Below, piece by piece: positions 57,731-64,000 of a DNA stretch of 64,000 bases; within the stretch, counting starts at the first letter, position 1, and every line of letters starts with the position of its first letter. Location of the stretch: contig NZ_CP131039.1 of NCBI RefSeq assembly GCF_030657335.1, forward strand, positions 2,496,501 to 2,560,500, written 5' to 3'. The position numbers and the translations under genes are program-made. A model generated the notes under the pieces. That model searched no databases, was not told where the DNA came from, and worked only from the letters and a program-made list of their open reading frames with translations. Source of the stretch: Croceibacterium aestuarii (lineage in GTDB: Bacteria; Pseudomonadota; Alphaproteobacteria; Sphingomonadales; Sphingomonadaceae).

Positions 57731-59283
57731 CGTCTTGTCACTCTGCTGCGCAGGCGCCTGCGCGCCATCGCCCGGCTCATTAGGCCCCGGCGGCGAAAAA
57801 GGCCACGTCTCCTCGCAGTCAGCAATTCGAACATTTCCTCCGGGGTTTCCGGATCGAGCAGTTCGCTGTCGGCCAGTTCCTTTTCGATGTCGCTCATCTG
57901 CTCGAGATGCAGCTTGCGCAGGCTGCGCGGACGGTCGACGCCGAGCGCCTCGATCATCGCGGCCATTGATCCGTGCTTCTCGAGCAGGGCGCCGACGTCG
58001 CCCTCCTCGATGGCCAGATGTTCGGCCAGCAACGAATGGCGCAGCGCGCGAATCGTCTCACCACAATGTCCGTTGGCGGGGCGCTCGCAATCGATGAACA
58101 CGTCGCACTCGCTGTCGAGACCCATCGAGCGGTTGTTGAAATTGGCCGATCCGATCCGCAGCAAGGTGTCGTCGACGATCATCAGCTTCGCATGGCAGTA
58201 GATCGGCGTTTCCCCGGTATAGGGGATGTAGAAATGGAGCCGTCCGCGCGTGTCCAGTTCCTGAAGGGCGCGGACCAGCCGGTGACGGGCCATGCCCATC
58301 GCCTTTTCCTCGATATAGCCCTCTGCGTCCTTGGGATGGACGATCACCACCTCCGGGGGATCGTCTGCTGCAAGCCGCTGCCCGATCGCCTCGGACACTA
58401 TTCGTGAGGCGAAATACTGGCTTTCCGCGTAGATGAACTTCTTCGCCTTGCCGATCTGGCTGGCAAACAATGCCGAAATCTCGTGCACGCCCGGGTCGTC
58501 GTCATGCTTCGCGCGGGTGCGGGCGATGCCGATCTCCACGTCGGTGAACTGGGCGTCCAGCGCCTCCGGCCATGCGCTGCGGCCATCGCAATCGGCCGGC
58601 CCGAGCGGGTCGCCGCCAGCCCTACGCCAGCGATCGCGCCCCAGTTCGCCCAGCGCAGCCGCCACCTCGCCTTCGAGCATCATCGTCGCATCGTGCCAGG
58701 GCCCGTAGCGTTTGCCACGCGGCGTGCGCCTTCCGGGCTCCTCTTCGCGATGCTCGCGCGTGTCCCAGCGTTCCGAGGTCATGTCGATGCCGCCGCACAC
58801 CGCGACCTTGTCGTCGATCACGACGATTTTCTGGTGGTGGCTGCAGCCGAGCGGATGATTGGTGTCGAACTTGAAATCGATCCGGCGGTGCGGCCACCAG
58901 CGCGCGAGATCGACCAACATCGTCCCCCGGCTGAAGAATTTGAGGAAGCCCAGACTCCACTTGAGGATGCGAATTTCCAGGTCCGCCCGGTGGCGCCCGA
59001 GCCACAGAATGAAGCTGCCGAGCCGCGTGGGATGGCTCCGGTTCCAGGCTCGCTGCCACCAGCGGCGCCCCCTGCCCAGGTGAATGCGGGTATCGAAATC
59101 CCAGCCGATGAGCAAAATGCGGCGCTGCGCCTTGAGCATCGCCTGCTGCATGAGCTCGAAATAGTCCGCCGCATCTATGATCACGCTGGCCCGGGCGGCC
59201 TTCGCATAGCGCCACACACCCGGTTCGACGGAGCTGTCGTCGAACTCGCCGGTGTCATCGGTGCTGCTGTTGTGTCTGTCCAA
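57727..59283 (-). CDS. Phospholipase D-like protein with two HKD motifs
   Basis: A 518-residue PLD-superfamily protein. The two HxKxxxxD motifs are HHQKIVVIDDKVAV (about residue 148) and CHAKLMIVDDTLLRIGSAN (about residue 363), which form the active site together. Candidates are cardiolipin synthase or a phospholipase. The C-terminal tail is very Arg-rich and would suit membrane binding. The start is TTG 59283; no ATG with a good site is nearby, so the N-terminus is uncertain. It overlaps folE by 4 bases. Confidence 0.87.
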   Translation of the reverse strand: MDRHNSSTDDTGEFDDSSVEPGVWRYAKAARASVIIDAADYFELMQQAMLKAQRRILLIGWDFDTRIHLGRGRRWWQRAWNRSHPTRLGSFILWLGRHRADLEIRILKWSLGFLKFFSRGTMLVDLARWWPHRRIDFKFDTNHPLGCSHHQKIVVIDDKVAVCGGIDMTSERWDTREHREEEPGRRTPRGKRYGPWHDATMMLEGEVAAALGELGRDRWRRAGGDPLGPADCDGRSAWPEALDAQFTDVEIGIARTRAKHDDDPGVHEISALFASQIGKAKKFIYAESQYFASRIVSEAIGQRLAADDPPEVVIVHPKDAEGYIEEKAMGMARHRLVRALQELDTRGRLHFYIPYTGETPIYCHAKLMIVDDTLLRIGSANFNNRSMGLDSECDVFIDCERPANGHCGETIRALRHSLLAEHLAIEEGDVGALLEKHGSMAAMIEALGVDRPRSLRKLHLEQMSDIEKELADSELLDPETPEEMFELLTARRRGLFRRRGLMSRAMARRRLRSRVTRR

Positions 59284-59300
59284 TCGACGAGTGCCGCAGT

Positions 59301-59468
59301 CTATTCCTTGAGCTCTTCCACCTTCTCGGGCGGCACCGCGGCGCCGGCCTTTGCGGCGCGCTTACGCCGATCGAAGACGCTCCGCATGAAGTCGGGGCCT
59401 TGCCCAGTCAACACCTTCTCGTAGTTGGTTGGCCTGAGATGAGCGAAGACGTCGGCGGGGCGGATCAT
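59301..59468 (-). CDS. Short hypothetical protein (55 aa)
   Basis: Unrecognised. MIRPADVFAHLRPTNYEKVL starts a hydrophilic protein with a basic middle and an acidic tail. The ribosome site is weak, and it lies on the same strand 17 bases upstream of the PLD-like gene, so it may lead that operon. It could be a false call: 55 residues with no recognised motif. Confidence 0.42.
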   Translation of the reverse strand: MIRPADVFAHLRPTNYEKVLTGQGPDFMRSVFDRRKRAAKAGAAVPPEKVEELKE

Positions 59469-59588
59469 GAATGCTGCTGTTCGATTTGTGCAAGCAACAG
59501 GATCCGGGCGTGCGGGTTCCACGGCGCCTTACGCGCAGCGAAAAGGTCGCCCGGGCGCAGGACAGGACAGGAAGTGAACTGGGGAAAT

Positions 59589-59665
59589 TGGCGCGCCCGG
59601 AAGGATTCGAACCTCCGACCGCCTGATTCGTAGTCAGGAACTCTATCCAGCTGAGCTACGGGCGC
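59589..59665 (-). tRNA. tRNA-Arg (anticodon ACG)
   Basis: A full cloverleaf on the minus strand: acceptor GCGCCCG with CGGGCGC, D arm GCTCAGCTGGATAGAG, anticodon loop CTACGAA (anticodon ACG, read as ICG), T arm GGAGGTTCGAATCCTTC. The CCA is encoded (complement of tgg, 59589-59591). It reads CGN codons. Confidence 0.95.
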
Positions 59666-59711
59666 GCTTGAGGGGCGCCACATAGGGGGGCCTCCTGCGA
59701 ATGGCAATCCC

Positions 59712-60122
59712 CTAACCGGCATATGCTTCCAGCAGATGGCGATCCATCGGCGCGAGCGGGAGGAGCTTCGCCTCGCCCGGGGCGTACCAACCGAATAGCT
59801 GTCCCTCCAGACCTGCTGGAACTCCGCGCCAGAGCGAACAGGCGTAGAGTTGCAGTGCGACCCCGGGGTGCCCCGCGCGCGCCGCTTCCTCGGCACTGCC
59901 GACCAGTCTCATGCCTGCGGGATCGAGCGTGAGCGCCAATTCCTCGGCAATCTCGCGGACCAGCGCGAGCGGGGGATCTTCACCCGGCTCCACCTTGCCC
60001 CCGGGGAATTCCCAGAGGCCCGCGTGGCGCTTGCCCGCGCGGCGTTGCTGCAGCAGCAGGCGGCCCGGCCGATCGCAAATCGCTGCGGCCACGACGGTCA
60101 GCAATGTCGGGTTTCTTTCCAC
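59712..60122 (-). CDS. mutT: Nudix hydrolase, MutT type
   Basis: A 136-residue Nudix protein. The Nudix box is GGKVEPGEDPPLALVREIAEEL, the full Gx5Ex7REUxEExGU pattern with the last Gly replaced by Ala-Leu. QQRRAGKRHAGLWEFPGG is the typical lead-in of the MutT group, which removes 8-oxo-dGTP from the nucleotide pool. Start is GTG 60122. The MutT role is by family likeness; other nucleotides are possible. Confidence 0.85.
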   Translation of the reverse strand: MERNPTLLTVVAAAICDRPGRLLLQQRRAGKRHAGLWEFPGGKVEPGEDPPLALVREIAEELALTLDPAGMRLVGSAEEAARAGHPGVALQLYACSLWRGVPAGLEGQLFGWYAPGEAKLLPLAPMDRHLLEAYAG

Positions 60123-60202
60123 GTAAACCTTTCGGGCGAACGAATTGTTAATGACGTTATGCGAGTTCCCTCGGTTGGCACTCAGATCGGGGGATCGAAG
60201 CC

Positions 60203-60394
60203 ATGAAGTACGTACACATCCTTTGCCGGCTTGCCCGCGACGAACGCGGCGCCACGGCAGTCGAATACGGCATGATCCTGGCGGGGGTCTTCCTTGTCAT
60301 GGTCGGTGCGCTCAGCGCGATGGGCGACCAGCAGAAGGGAACATTCAATTCCATGGCAAGTGCCGCATCCAGCGCCATGGCGGGCAGTGTCTGA
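60203..60394 (+). CDS. Flp-type IVb pilin, first copy
   Basis: A 63-residue pilin precursor. RDERGATAVEYGMILAG has the Flp prepilin-peptidase context (Gly before the mature Ala-Thr-Ala-Val-Glu-Tyr), followed by one hydrophobic helix that would form the pilus core. The ribosome site GGGGGAT is 5' of ATG 60203. The tad/cpa assembly genes are not in the window. Confidence 0.88.
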   Translation: MKYVHILCRLARDERGATAVEYGMILAGVFLVMVGALSAMGDQQKGTFNSMASAASSAMAGSV

Positions 60395-60480
60395 GCCGCC
60401 CGACAGGGTAACGATCGGGTAAATCGGTGCATTAGGATTTTCTCAACTTCTGCCCGGTAATTCTCAAGTTGCTTGATCCG

Positions 60481-60507
60481 TTGACAGGGGGTTGAGCCGG
60501 GTATCGA
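60481..60507 (+). promoter_or_regulatory. Possible promoter of the second pilin gene
   Basis: TTGACA at 60481-60486 and TATCGA at 60502-60507, 15 bases apart, precede the second pilin start by 22 bases. The spacing is shorter than the usual 17, so this is weak evidence. Confidence 0.3.
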
Positions 60508-60529
60508 AGACTAGACCAGGAGACTGACC

Positions 60530-60700
60530 ATGAAGTTTTTCAAGAACCTGCTTCGTGATGAAGCTGGCGCCACCGCCATCGAATACGGCCTGATTGCCGC
60601 CCTCATCGCCGTTGCCGCGATCACCGCGATGAACGGCCTTGGCAAGCAGCTGTCGTCGACCTTCACCCAGGTCACGACCACGATGAGCGGCGCCGTCTAA
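60530..60700 (+). CDS. Flp-type IVb pilin, second copy (56 aa)
   Basis: A 56-residue pilin too short for routine gene calls. RDEAGATAIEYGLIAALIAVAAI is the Flp signature, with Gly before the mature Ala, the Glu-Tyr pair and a hydrophobic helix. It is shorter and more typical than the first copy. ATG 60530 has AGGAGA upstream. A strong terminator follows, so it may be transcribed alone or with the first pilin gene. Confidence 0.9.
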   Translation: MKFFKNLLRDEAGATAIEYGLIAALIAVAAITAMNGLGKQLSSTFTQVTTTMSGAV

Positions 60701-60729
60701 GAAACGCGCAGCCAATCGGCTAAAGGAAG

Positions 60730-60757
60730 GGGCGGCTGGGAAACCAGCCGCCCTTTT
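60730..60757 (+). terminator. Rho-independent terminator after the pilin genes
   Basis: Perfect 10-base stem gggcggctgg (60730-60739) with ccagccgccc (60744-60753), loop gaaa, then tttt. It lies 30 bases past the second pilin stop. Confidence 0.9.
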
Positions 60758-60776
60758 CGCGTCTGCGACGCACGGG

Positions 60777-62264
60777 CTACTGCCCGCGCACGACGATTTT
60801 GTATTTCTGCCCAGGCACAACCTGAGCATTTCCGAACAACCCGTTGAGAACGCGAAAGCGCTGCTCCTGGGCGTTGGCGAAGGCCATTCTTCGCGAAAGC
60901 GTCGCGACGGTGTCGCCGCTGCCTGCGGTAATCACATCGATCCTGCGCGGCACCACTGCGCTCGCCTCGGCGGAACTGATTCGCCGCATCGACTGGAACA
61001 TGGGGTTGAACACCCCGGCCTGGCCCGCGGGGGCGATGGCGGCGAAGTGAAACGCCTGATTGTTTCCGAACTCGTAGGCATAGACGACCACGTCGACGTT
61101 CTGCGAGCCGTTGTTGACCCGAGCCTGGCCCACGGCCGCGGGGATCCCGTTGACGGTCGTGTTCTGGATCGACTGGGGCACCAGCGTCTGCTGGTCACCG
61201 CCGAGAGCCTGGAAGACGTTGGCGACGTAGGACTGCAGATTCCCGTTGAAGGGCGCGGAGGAGAATTGCGCCTGTCCGGTGCCGCCGCCGATCGTCACCG
61301 CGCTGGTCCCGTTCATCATGTAATATCCCTGTGGCACGGAGAACGTGAGCCGGTATTCGGGATGGATGAAGGTGTTGCCCTCGATGACTCCCTGCTTGGG
61401 ATCGTCGCCGTAGGTCAGACCGTCGATCCGGGCCAGGAAGGTGTCGCGGTTCGTCACTCCGCCGACTCCGGCGGCCTGCGCCAACTGCAGCGCGTTCTGT
61501 ACCCGGCCCGCGGGGTCGGGGTGGGTCGAGGCCCACTCCGGGATCGTCGCATCGCGGCCCTGCAGCTGGGCCTCGAGCGAGTTTTGCGCCGCCAGGCTCT
61601 GCAGGACGCTGGCCATGGCTCGCGGATCGTATCCGGCCCGCTTGAGGTAGGTCACGCCGAGCTGGTCGGCCTGCAGTTCCTGGTTGCGCGAATAGCTCAG
61701 GGTGGCCAGCTGAGGTGCGGTGCCGGCGATTTGCTGGCCGAGCTGGCCGAGAGCGCTGTTGCCGAGCACCGCGCCGGCGAGCACTTGCCCGAGCACGCCA
61801 AGCAGCGCGTTTTGCTGCGATTTCGCCTGGCGCTTGGCCGAATGCCGCGCCGCAACGTGGCCGACCTCATGCCCCATGACCGCGGCAAGCTCGGCTTCGT
61901 TGTTCATCAGGTCGACAAGCTGGCGGGTGATGTAGACATAGCCGCCGGGGATGGCGAAGGCATTGTCGACCGAGCTGTTGAGCAGCGTGACGGTAAACGC
62001 CGACTGGGCGTTTGCCAGGCCCGACTGGACCGCAATGTTCTTGCCGACCTGCTCGACGTATTGCGCCTGAGGGCCGGTTTCGGCACCGCCGTATTGGGAG
62101 AGAAACTGGGGGTGGTATTCGGCCCCTTGCGACGCCTCCTGCTGGGTGATCGGCGAACCGGCGGGAACGCTGCTGCCGGGCACCGTGGCGCACGCCGCCA
62201 GTGCCAGCGAGGCGGCTCCCGAAAGGGCTATCGCCCGAACCGGGCGGCGAATTTCTTTGGACAT
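60777..62264 (-). CDS. M48-family metalloprotease with LysM-like tail, predicted lipoprotein
   Basis: A 495-residue protein. The N-terminal signal ends in a lipobox (LALAAC), so it is a probable outer-membrane lipoprotein. The zinc site is HEVGH with the third ligand in QELQADQLG. Residues 200-430 form a domain often found with M48 peptidases, and the C-terminus (SGDTVATLSRRMAF, PGQKYKIV) looks like a LysM repeat that binds peptidoglycan. BepA/LoiP-like periplasmic quality control is a plausible role, but the LysM tail is not typical of those. It converges on the pilin genes. Confidence 0.86.
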   Translation of the reverse strand: MSKEIRRPVRAIALSGAASLALAACATVPGSSVPAGSPITQQEASQGAEYHPQFLSQYGGAETGPQAQYVEQVGKNIAVQSGLANAQSAFTVTLLNSSVDNAFAIPGGYVYITRQLVDLMNNEAELAAVMGHEVGHVAARHSAKRQAKSQQNALLGVLGQVLAGAVLGNSALGQLGQQIAGTAPQLATLSYSRNQELQADQLGVTYLKRAGYDPRAMASVLQSLAAQNSLEAQLQGRDATIPEWASTHPDPAGRVQNALQLAQAAGVGGVTNRDTFLARIDGLTYGDDPKQGVIEGNTFIHPEYRLTFSVPQGYYMMNGTSAVTIGGGTGQAQFSSAPFNGNLQSYVANVFQALGGDQQTLVPQSIQNTTVNGIPAAVGQARVNNGSQNVDVVVYAYEFGNNQAFHFAAIAPAGQAGVFNPMFQSMRRISSAEASAVVPRRIDVITAGSGDTVATLSRRMAFANAQEQRFRVLNGLFGNAQVVPGQKYKIVVRGQ

Positions 62265-62356
62265 GAACGGCTCCTCACTTTGCGAGCGCGCGGCCTCGGT
62301 GGCGAGCCGCAGCGAATCGTTGCTCAGTGAACCGTCGGGATTTGGCGATGTTCCCG

Positions 62357-63337
62357 TCAGCCGCCCTGCCGGCGGTCGCGCCGCGAGCGCTTGTCGCCGA
62401 TCGACAGGAAGCGGTCCTCACGCATCTTGCGCAGCGCCTTGGCGCTCTTGCCCGAGAGTTTCGCCAATTCGCTTTCGATGGCCTCGGCCAGCGCTGCGGC
62501 GACGACTGCGGGATTGCGGTGCGCCCCGCCGATCGGTTCGGGGACGATGCGATCGACCACGCCGAGCTCGACGAGGTCCTGCGCGGTAATCTTCATCGCC
62601 TCGGCCGCCTGCGGGGCCTTTTCGGCAGTGCGCCACAGGATCGATGCGCAGCCTTCGGGCGAGATCACCGAGTACACCGCGTGCTCGAGCATCAGCACGC
62701 GTTCGGCGCTGGCCAGCGCCACCGCTCCGCCCGAGCCGCCCTCGCCGACGATCGTCGCGACCATCGGCACAGGCAGCGCCAGGCACGCCTCCGTCGAGCG
62801 GGCGATCGCCTCGGCCTGGCCGCGCTCTTCGGCCTCGATGCCCGGAAAGGCCCCCGAAGTGTCGACCAGCGTCACCACCGGCAAGCCGAAGCGACCGGCC
62901 AGCTCCATCAGGCGGATCGCCTTGCGATAGCCCTCGGGCTTGCCCATGCCGAAGTTGTGGCGAATGCGGCTTTCGGTGTCGTGGCCCTTTTCGTGCCCGA
63001 TCAGCACGACCTTGCGCCCGCCCTTGAGCGTGGCGAGCCCGCCGATGATCGCGCTGTCCTCGCCGAAATGGCGATCGCCGCCGAGCGGCATGAAATCCTC
63101 GAACATGAGGTCGAGCCAGTCCTTGAAGTGCGGGCGCGCGGGATGGCGCGCGACCTGCGTCTTCTGCCACGGCGTCAACGCCTTGTAGGTGCTTTCCAGC
63201 AGCTCGGCGCTCTTCTTCTCGAGCCGCCCGATCTCCGCGGAAATGTCGACGTCGTCACCTGCGGACGCGGCGCGCAGTTCGGCGATACGCGCCTCGAGGG
63301 CCGCCACGGGCTTCTCGAATTCGAGATAGGAAATCAT
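62357..63337 (-). CDS. accA: Acetyl-CoA carboxylase carboxyltransferase subunit alpha
   Basis: A 326-residue AccA. A helical N-terminus (YLEFEKPVAALEARIAEL) leads into the crotonase-like core with VTLVDTSGAFPGIEAEERGQAEAIA and GEGGSGGAVALA, the acetyl-CoA and oxyanion segments. With AccD it makes malonyl-CoA for fatty acid synthesis. ATG 63337 is the family start; the xerD gene ends 10 bases upstream, so they may be co-transcribed. Confidence 0.96.
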   Translation of the reverse strand: MISYLEFEKPVAALEARIAELRAASAGDDVDISAEIGRLEKKSAELLESTYKALTPWQKTQVARHPARPHFKDWLDLMFEDFMPLGGDRHFGEDSAIIGGLATLKGGRKVVLIGHEKGHDTESRIRHNFGMGKPEGYRKAIRLMELAGRFGLPVVTLVDTSGAFPGIEAEERGQAEAIARSTEACLALPVPMVATIVGEGGSGGAVALASAERVLMLEHAVYSVISPEGCASILWRTAEKAPQAAEAMKITAQDLVELGVVDRIVPEPIGGAHRNPAVVAAALAEAIESELAKLSGKSAKALRKMREDRFLSIGDKRSRRDRRQGG

Positions 63338-63347
63338 CGTCGCGGCG

Positions 63348-64000
63348 CTAACCGCCCCGGCGGCGTTCGGCAAGGGGATGGCGCTCGTTGACCAGCGCGA
63401 CGAGCCGCGCCGCATCGACGTGGGTGTAGATCTGCGTGGTGGCGATATCGGCGTGGCCGAGCAGCGTTTGGAGCACTCTCAAGTCGGCCCCGCCCTCGAG
63501 GAGATGGGTGGCGAAAGCGTGCCGCAGGACATGCGGGCTGACCTTGGCCGGATCGATCCCGGCGCGCCCCGCCAGCCCCTTGAGCAATTGGTACAGGCGG
63601 ATTCGGGACAAGTGGTTGCCGCGCGAAGGGAAGAGAAACTTCGTGTTCGCCTCGCGCACCGCCAGCCAGCGTCCGAGCGCCTGCTTCGCGCGGCCCGAAA
63701 CCGGCACCATGCGCTGCTGCCCCCCCTTGCCGACCACGGTCAGGAACGGCGCATCGCGCGGCACTGCGGCAAGCGGCAGCGAAACCAGCTCGGTCGCGCG
63801 CAGGCCGGAGCCGTAGAGCAATTCGAGCAGCGTCAGCAGCCGCACCGCGGGCGGATTTTCGCCTTCGGCCTCGCGCTCCGCGCGGGAGAACAACGCCTCG
63901 ATCTCGGCGTGGCTGAGGATCTTGGGCAGCGGCCGGCGCGTCGCGGGGCGCGGCAGCGCCGGCGAGGGGTCGTCCTTGCGCAGTCCTTCGTCGACGAGGA
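63348..64000 (-). CDS. xerD: Tyrosine recombinase XerD-type, 5' end outside window
   Basis: The C-terminal 216 residues of a XerC/XerD-family recombinase; the frame is open to the window edge. The catalytic set is present: Arg in YGSGLRATEL, Lys in VVGKGGQQR, HVLRHAFATHL (His and Arg), LGHADIATTQIYTHV (His and nucleophile Tyr). XerC and XerD resolve chromosome dimers at dif. XerD rather than XerC is a guess from the linkage with accA, common in alphaproteobacteria. Confidence 0.88.
   Translation of the reverse strand, partial: LVDEGLRKDDPSPALPRPATRRPLPKILSHAEIEALFSRAEREAEGENPPAVRLLTLLELLYGSGLRATELVSLPLAAVPRDAPFLTVVGKGGQQRMVPVSGRAKQALGRWLAVREANTKFLFPSRGNHLSRIRLYQLLKGLAGRAGIDPAKVSPHVLRHAFATHLLEGGADLRVLQTLLGHADIATTQIYTHVDAARLVALVNERHPLAERRRGG

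Noticed and set aside
59301-59522. Longer version (73 codons) of the short ORF upstream of the PLD gene
   Set aside because: The extra codons have no ribosome site; even the 55-codon form is uncertain.

Overview
The window is high-GC DNA, densely packed with genes on both strands, and reads as a free-living alphaproteobacterium of the order Sphingomonadales, most likely Erythrobacteraceae. The reasons are the gene neighbourhoods (divL-tsaE-amgK-murU-addB-addA, recG with sdhE and mfd, secA next to argJ), a GTTC-N7-GTTC type SOS box, and palindromic intergenic repeats of a kind often seen in this order. This placement is inference from gene order and protein character; no rRNA is present. No CRISPR array, transposase, integrase or prophage was seen.

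Layout. 1-4.5 kb: 3' part of a lytic transglycosylase gene, a MoaB-family gene, a small AT-richer membrane protein, an NmrA-like reductase and a radical SAM protein of the spore-photolyase-like group whose start is preceded by a LexA-type box. 4.6-12 kb: carotenoid-cleavage-type oxygenase, a 66-residue membrane protein, dnaE, and lolD plus a LolC/E permease. 12-17 kb: aldehyde dehydrogenase, a divergent pair of secreted proteins (DUF6152 type and a partner), recG. 17-23 kb: hemerythrin-like protein, sdhE, mfd, two unknown small genes and a FixJ-like regulator with an altered receiver. 23.6-28.5 kb: a large secreted G8-domain beta-helix protein, an EAL phosphodiesterase, nadK, a small membrane protein and tRNA-Asn. 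28.6-33 kb: exported methyltransferase, two MFS transporters and an SMP-30 family lactonase. 33-40.4 kb: secA preceded by a small secreted protein, a polytopic spermidine-synthase-like protein, argJ and an inositol-monophosphatase family gene. 40.4-53.2 kb: a minus-strand block trxA-addA-addB-murU-amgK-tsaE-divL and ahcY. 53.4-57.1 kb: peroxiredoxin, a DUF2383-type protein, an AT-richer island carrying a PAP2 phosphatase gene inserted at the 3' end of a murA-family gene, and that gene itself. 57.1-64 kb: folE, a two-HKD phospholipase D-like gene, tRNA-Arg, a Nudix gene, two Flp-type pilin genes, an M48 protease with a LysM-like tail, accA and a 5'-truncated xerD.

Functional threads. DNA repair is well represented (recG, mfd, addAB, the SOS-boxed radical SAM gene). 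Cell-envelope functions form a second thread: peptidoglycan turnover and recycling (lytic transglycosylase, amgK, murU, a murA-family gene), lipoprotein release (lolD and permease) and protein export (secA). DivL, a histidine-kinase-like protein with Tyr at the phospho-acceptor position, heads the tsaE-amgK-murU-addBA block, whose genes overlap by 4-8 bases and are probably translationally coupled.

The observations most worth a second look are the murA 3'-end duplication flanking the PAP2 island, the small secreted ORF upstream of secA (in the position that secM occupies in E. coli), the SOS box on the radical SAM gene, and the G8/beta-helix secreted protein beside a FixJ-like regulator that has lost the conserved receiver lysine.
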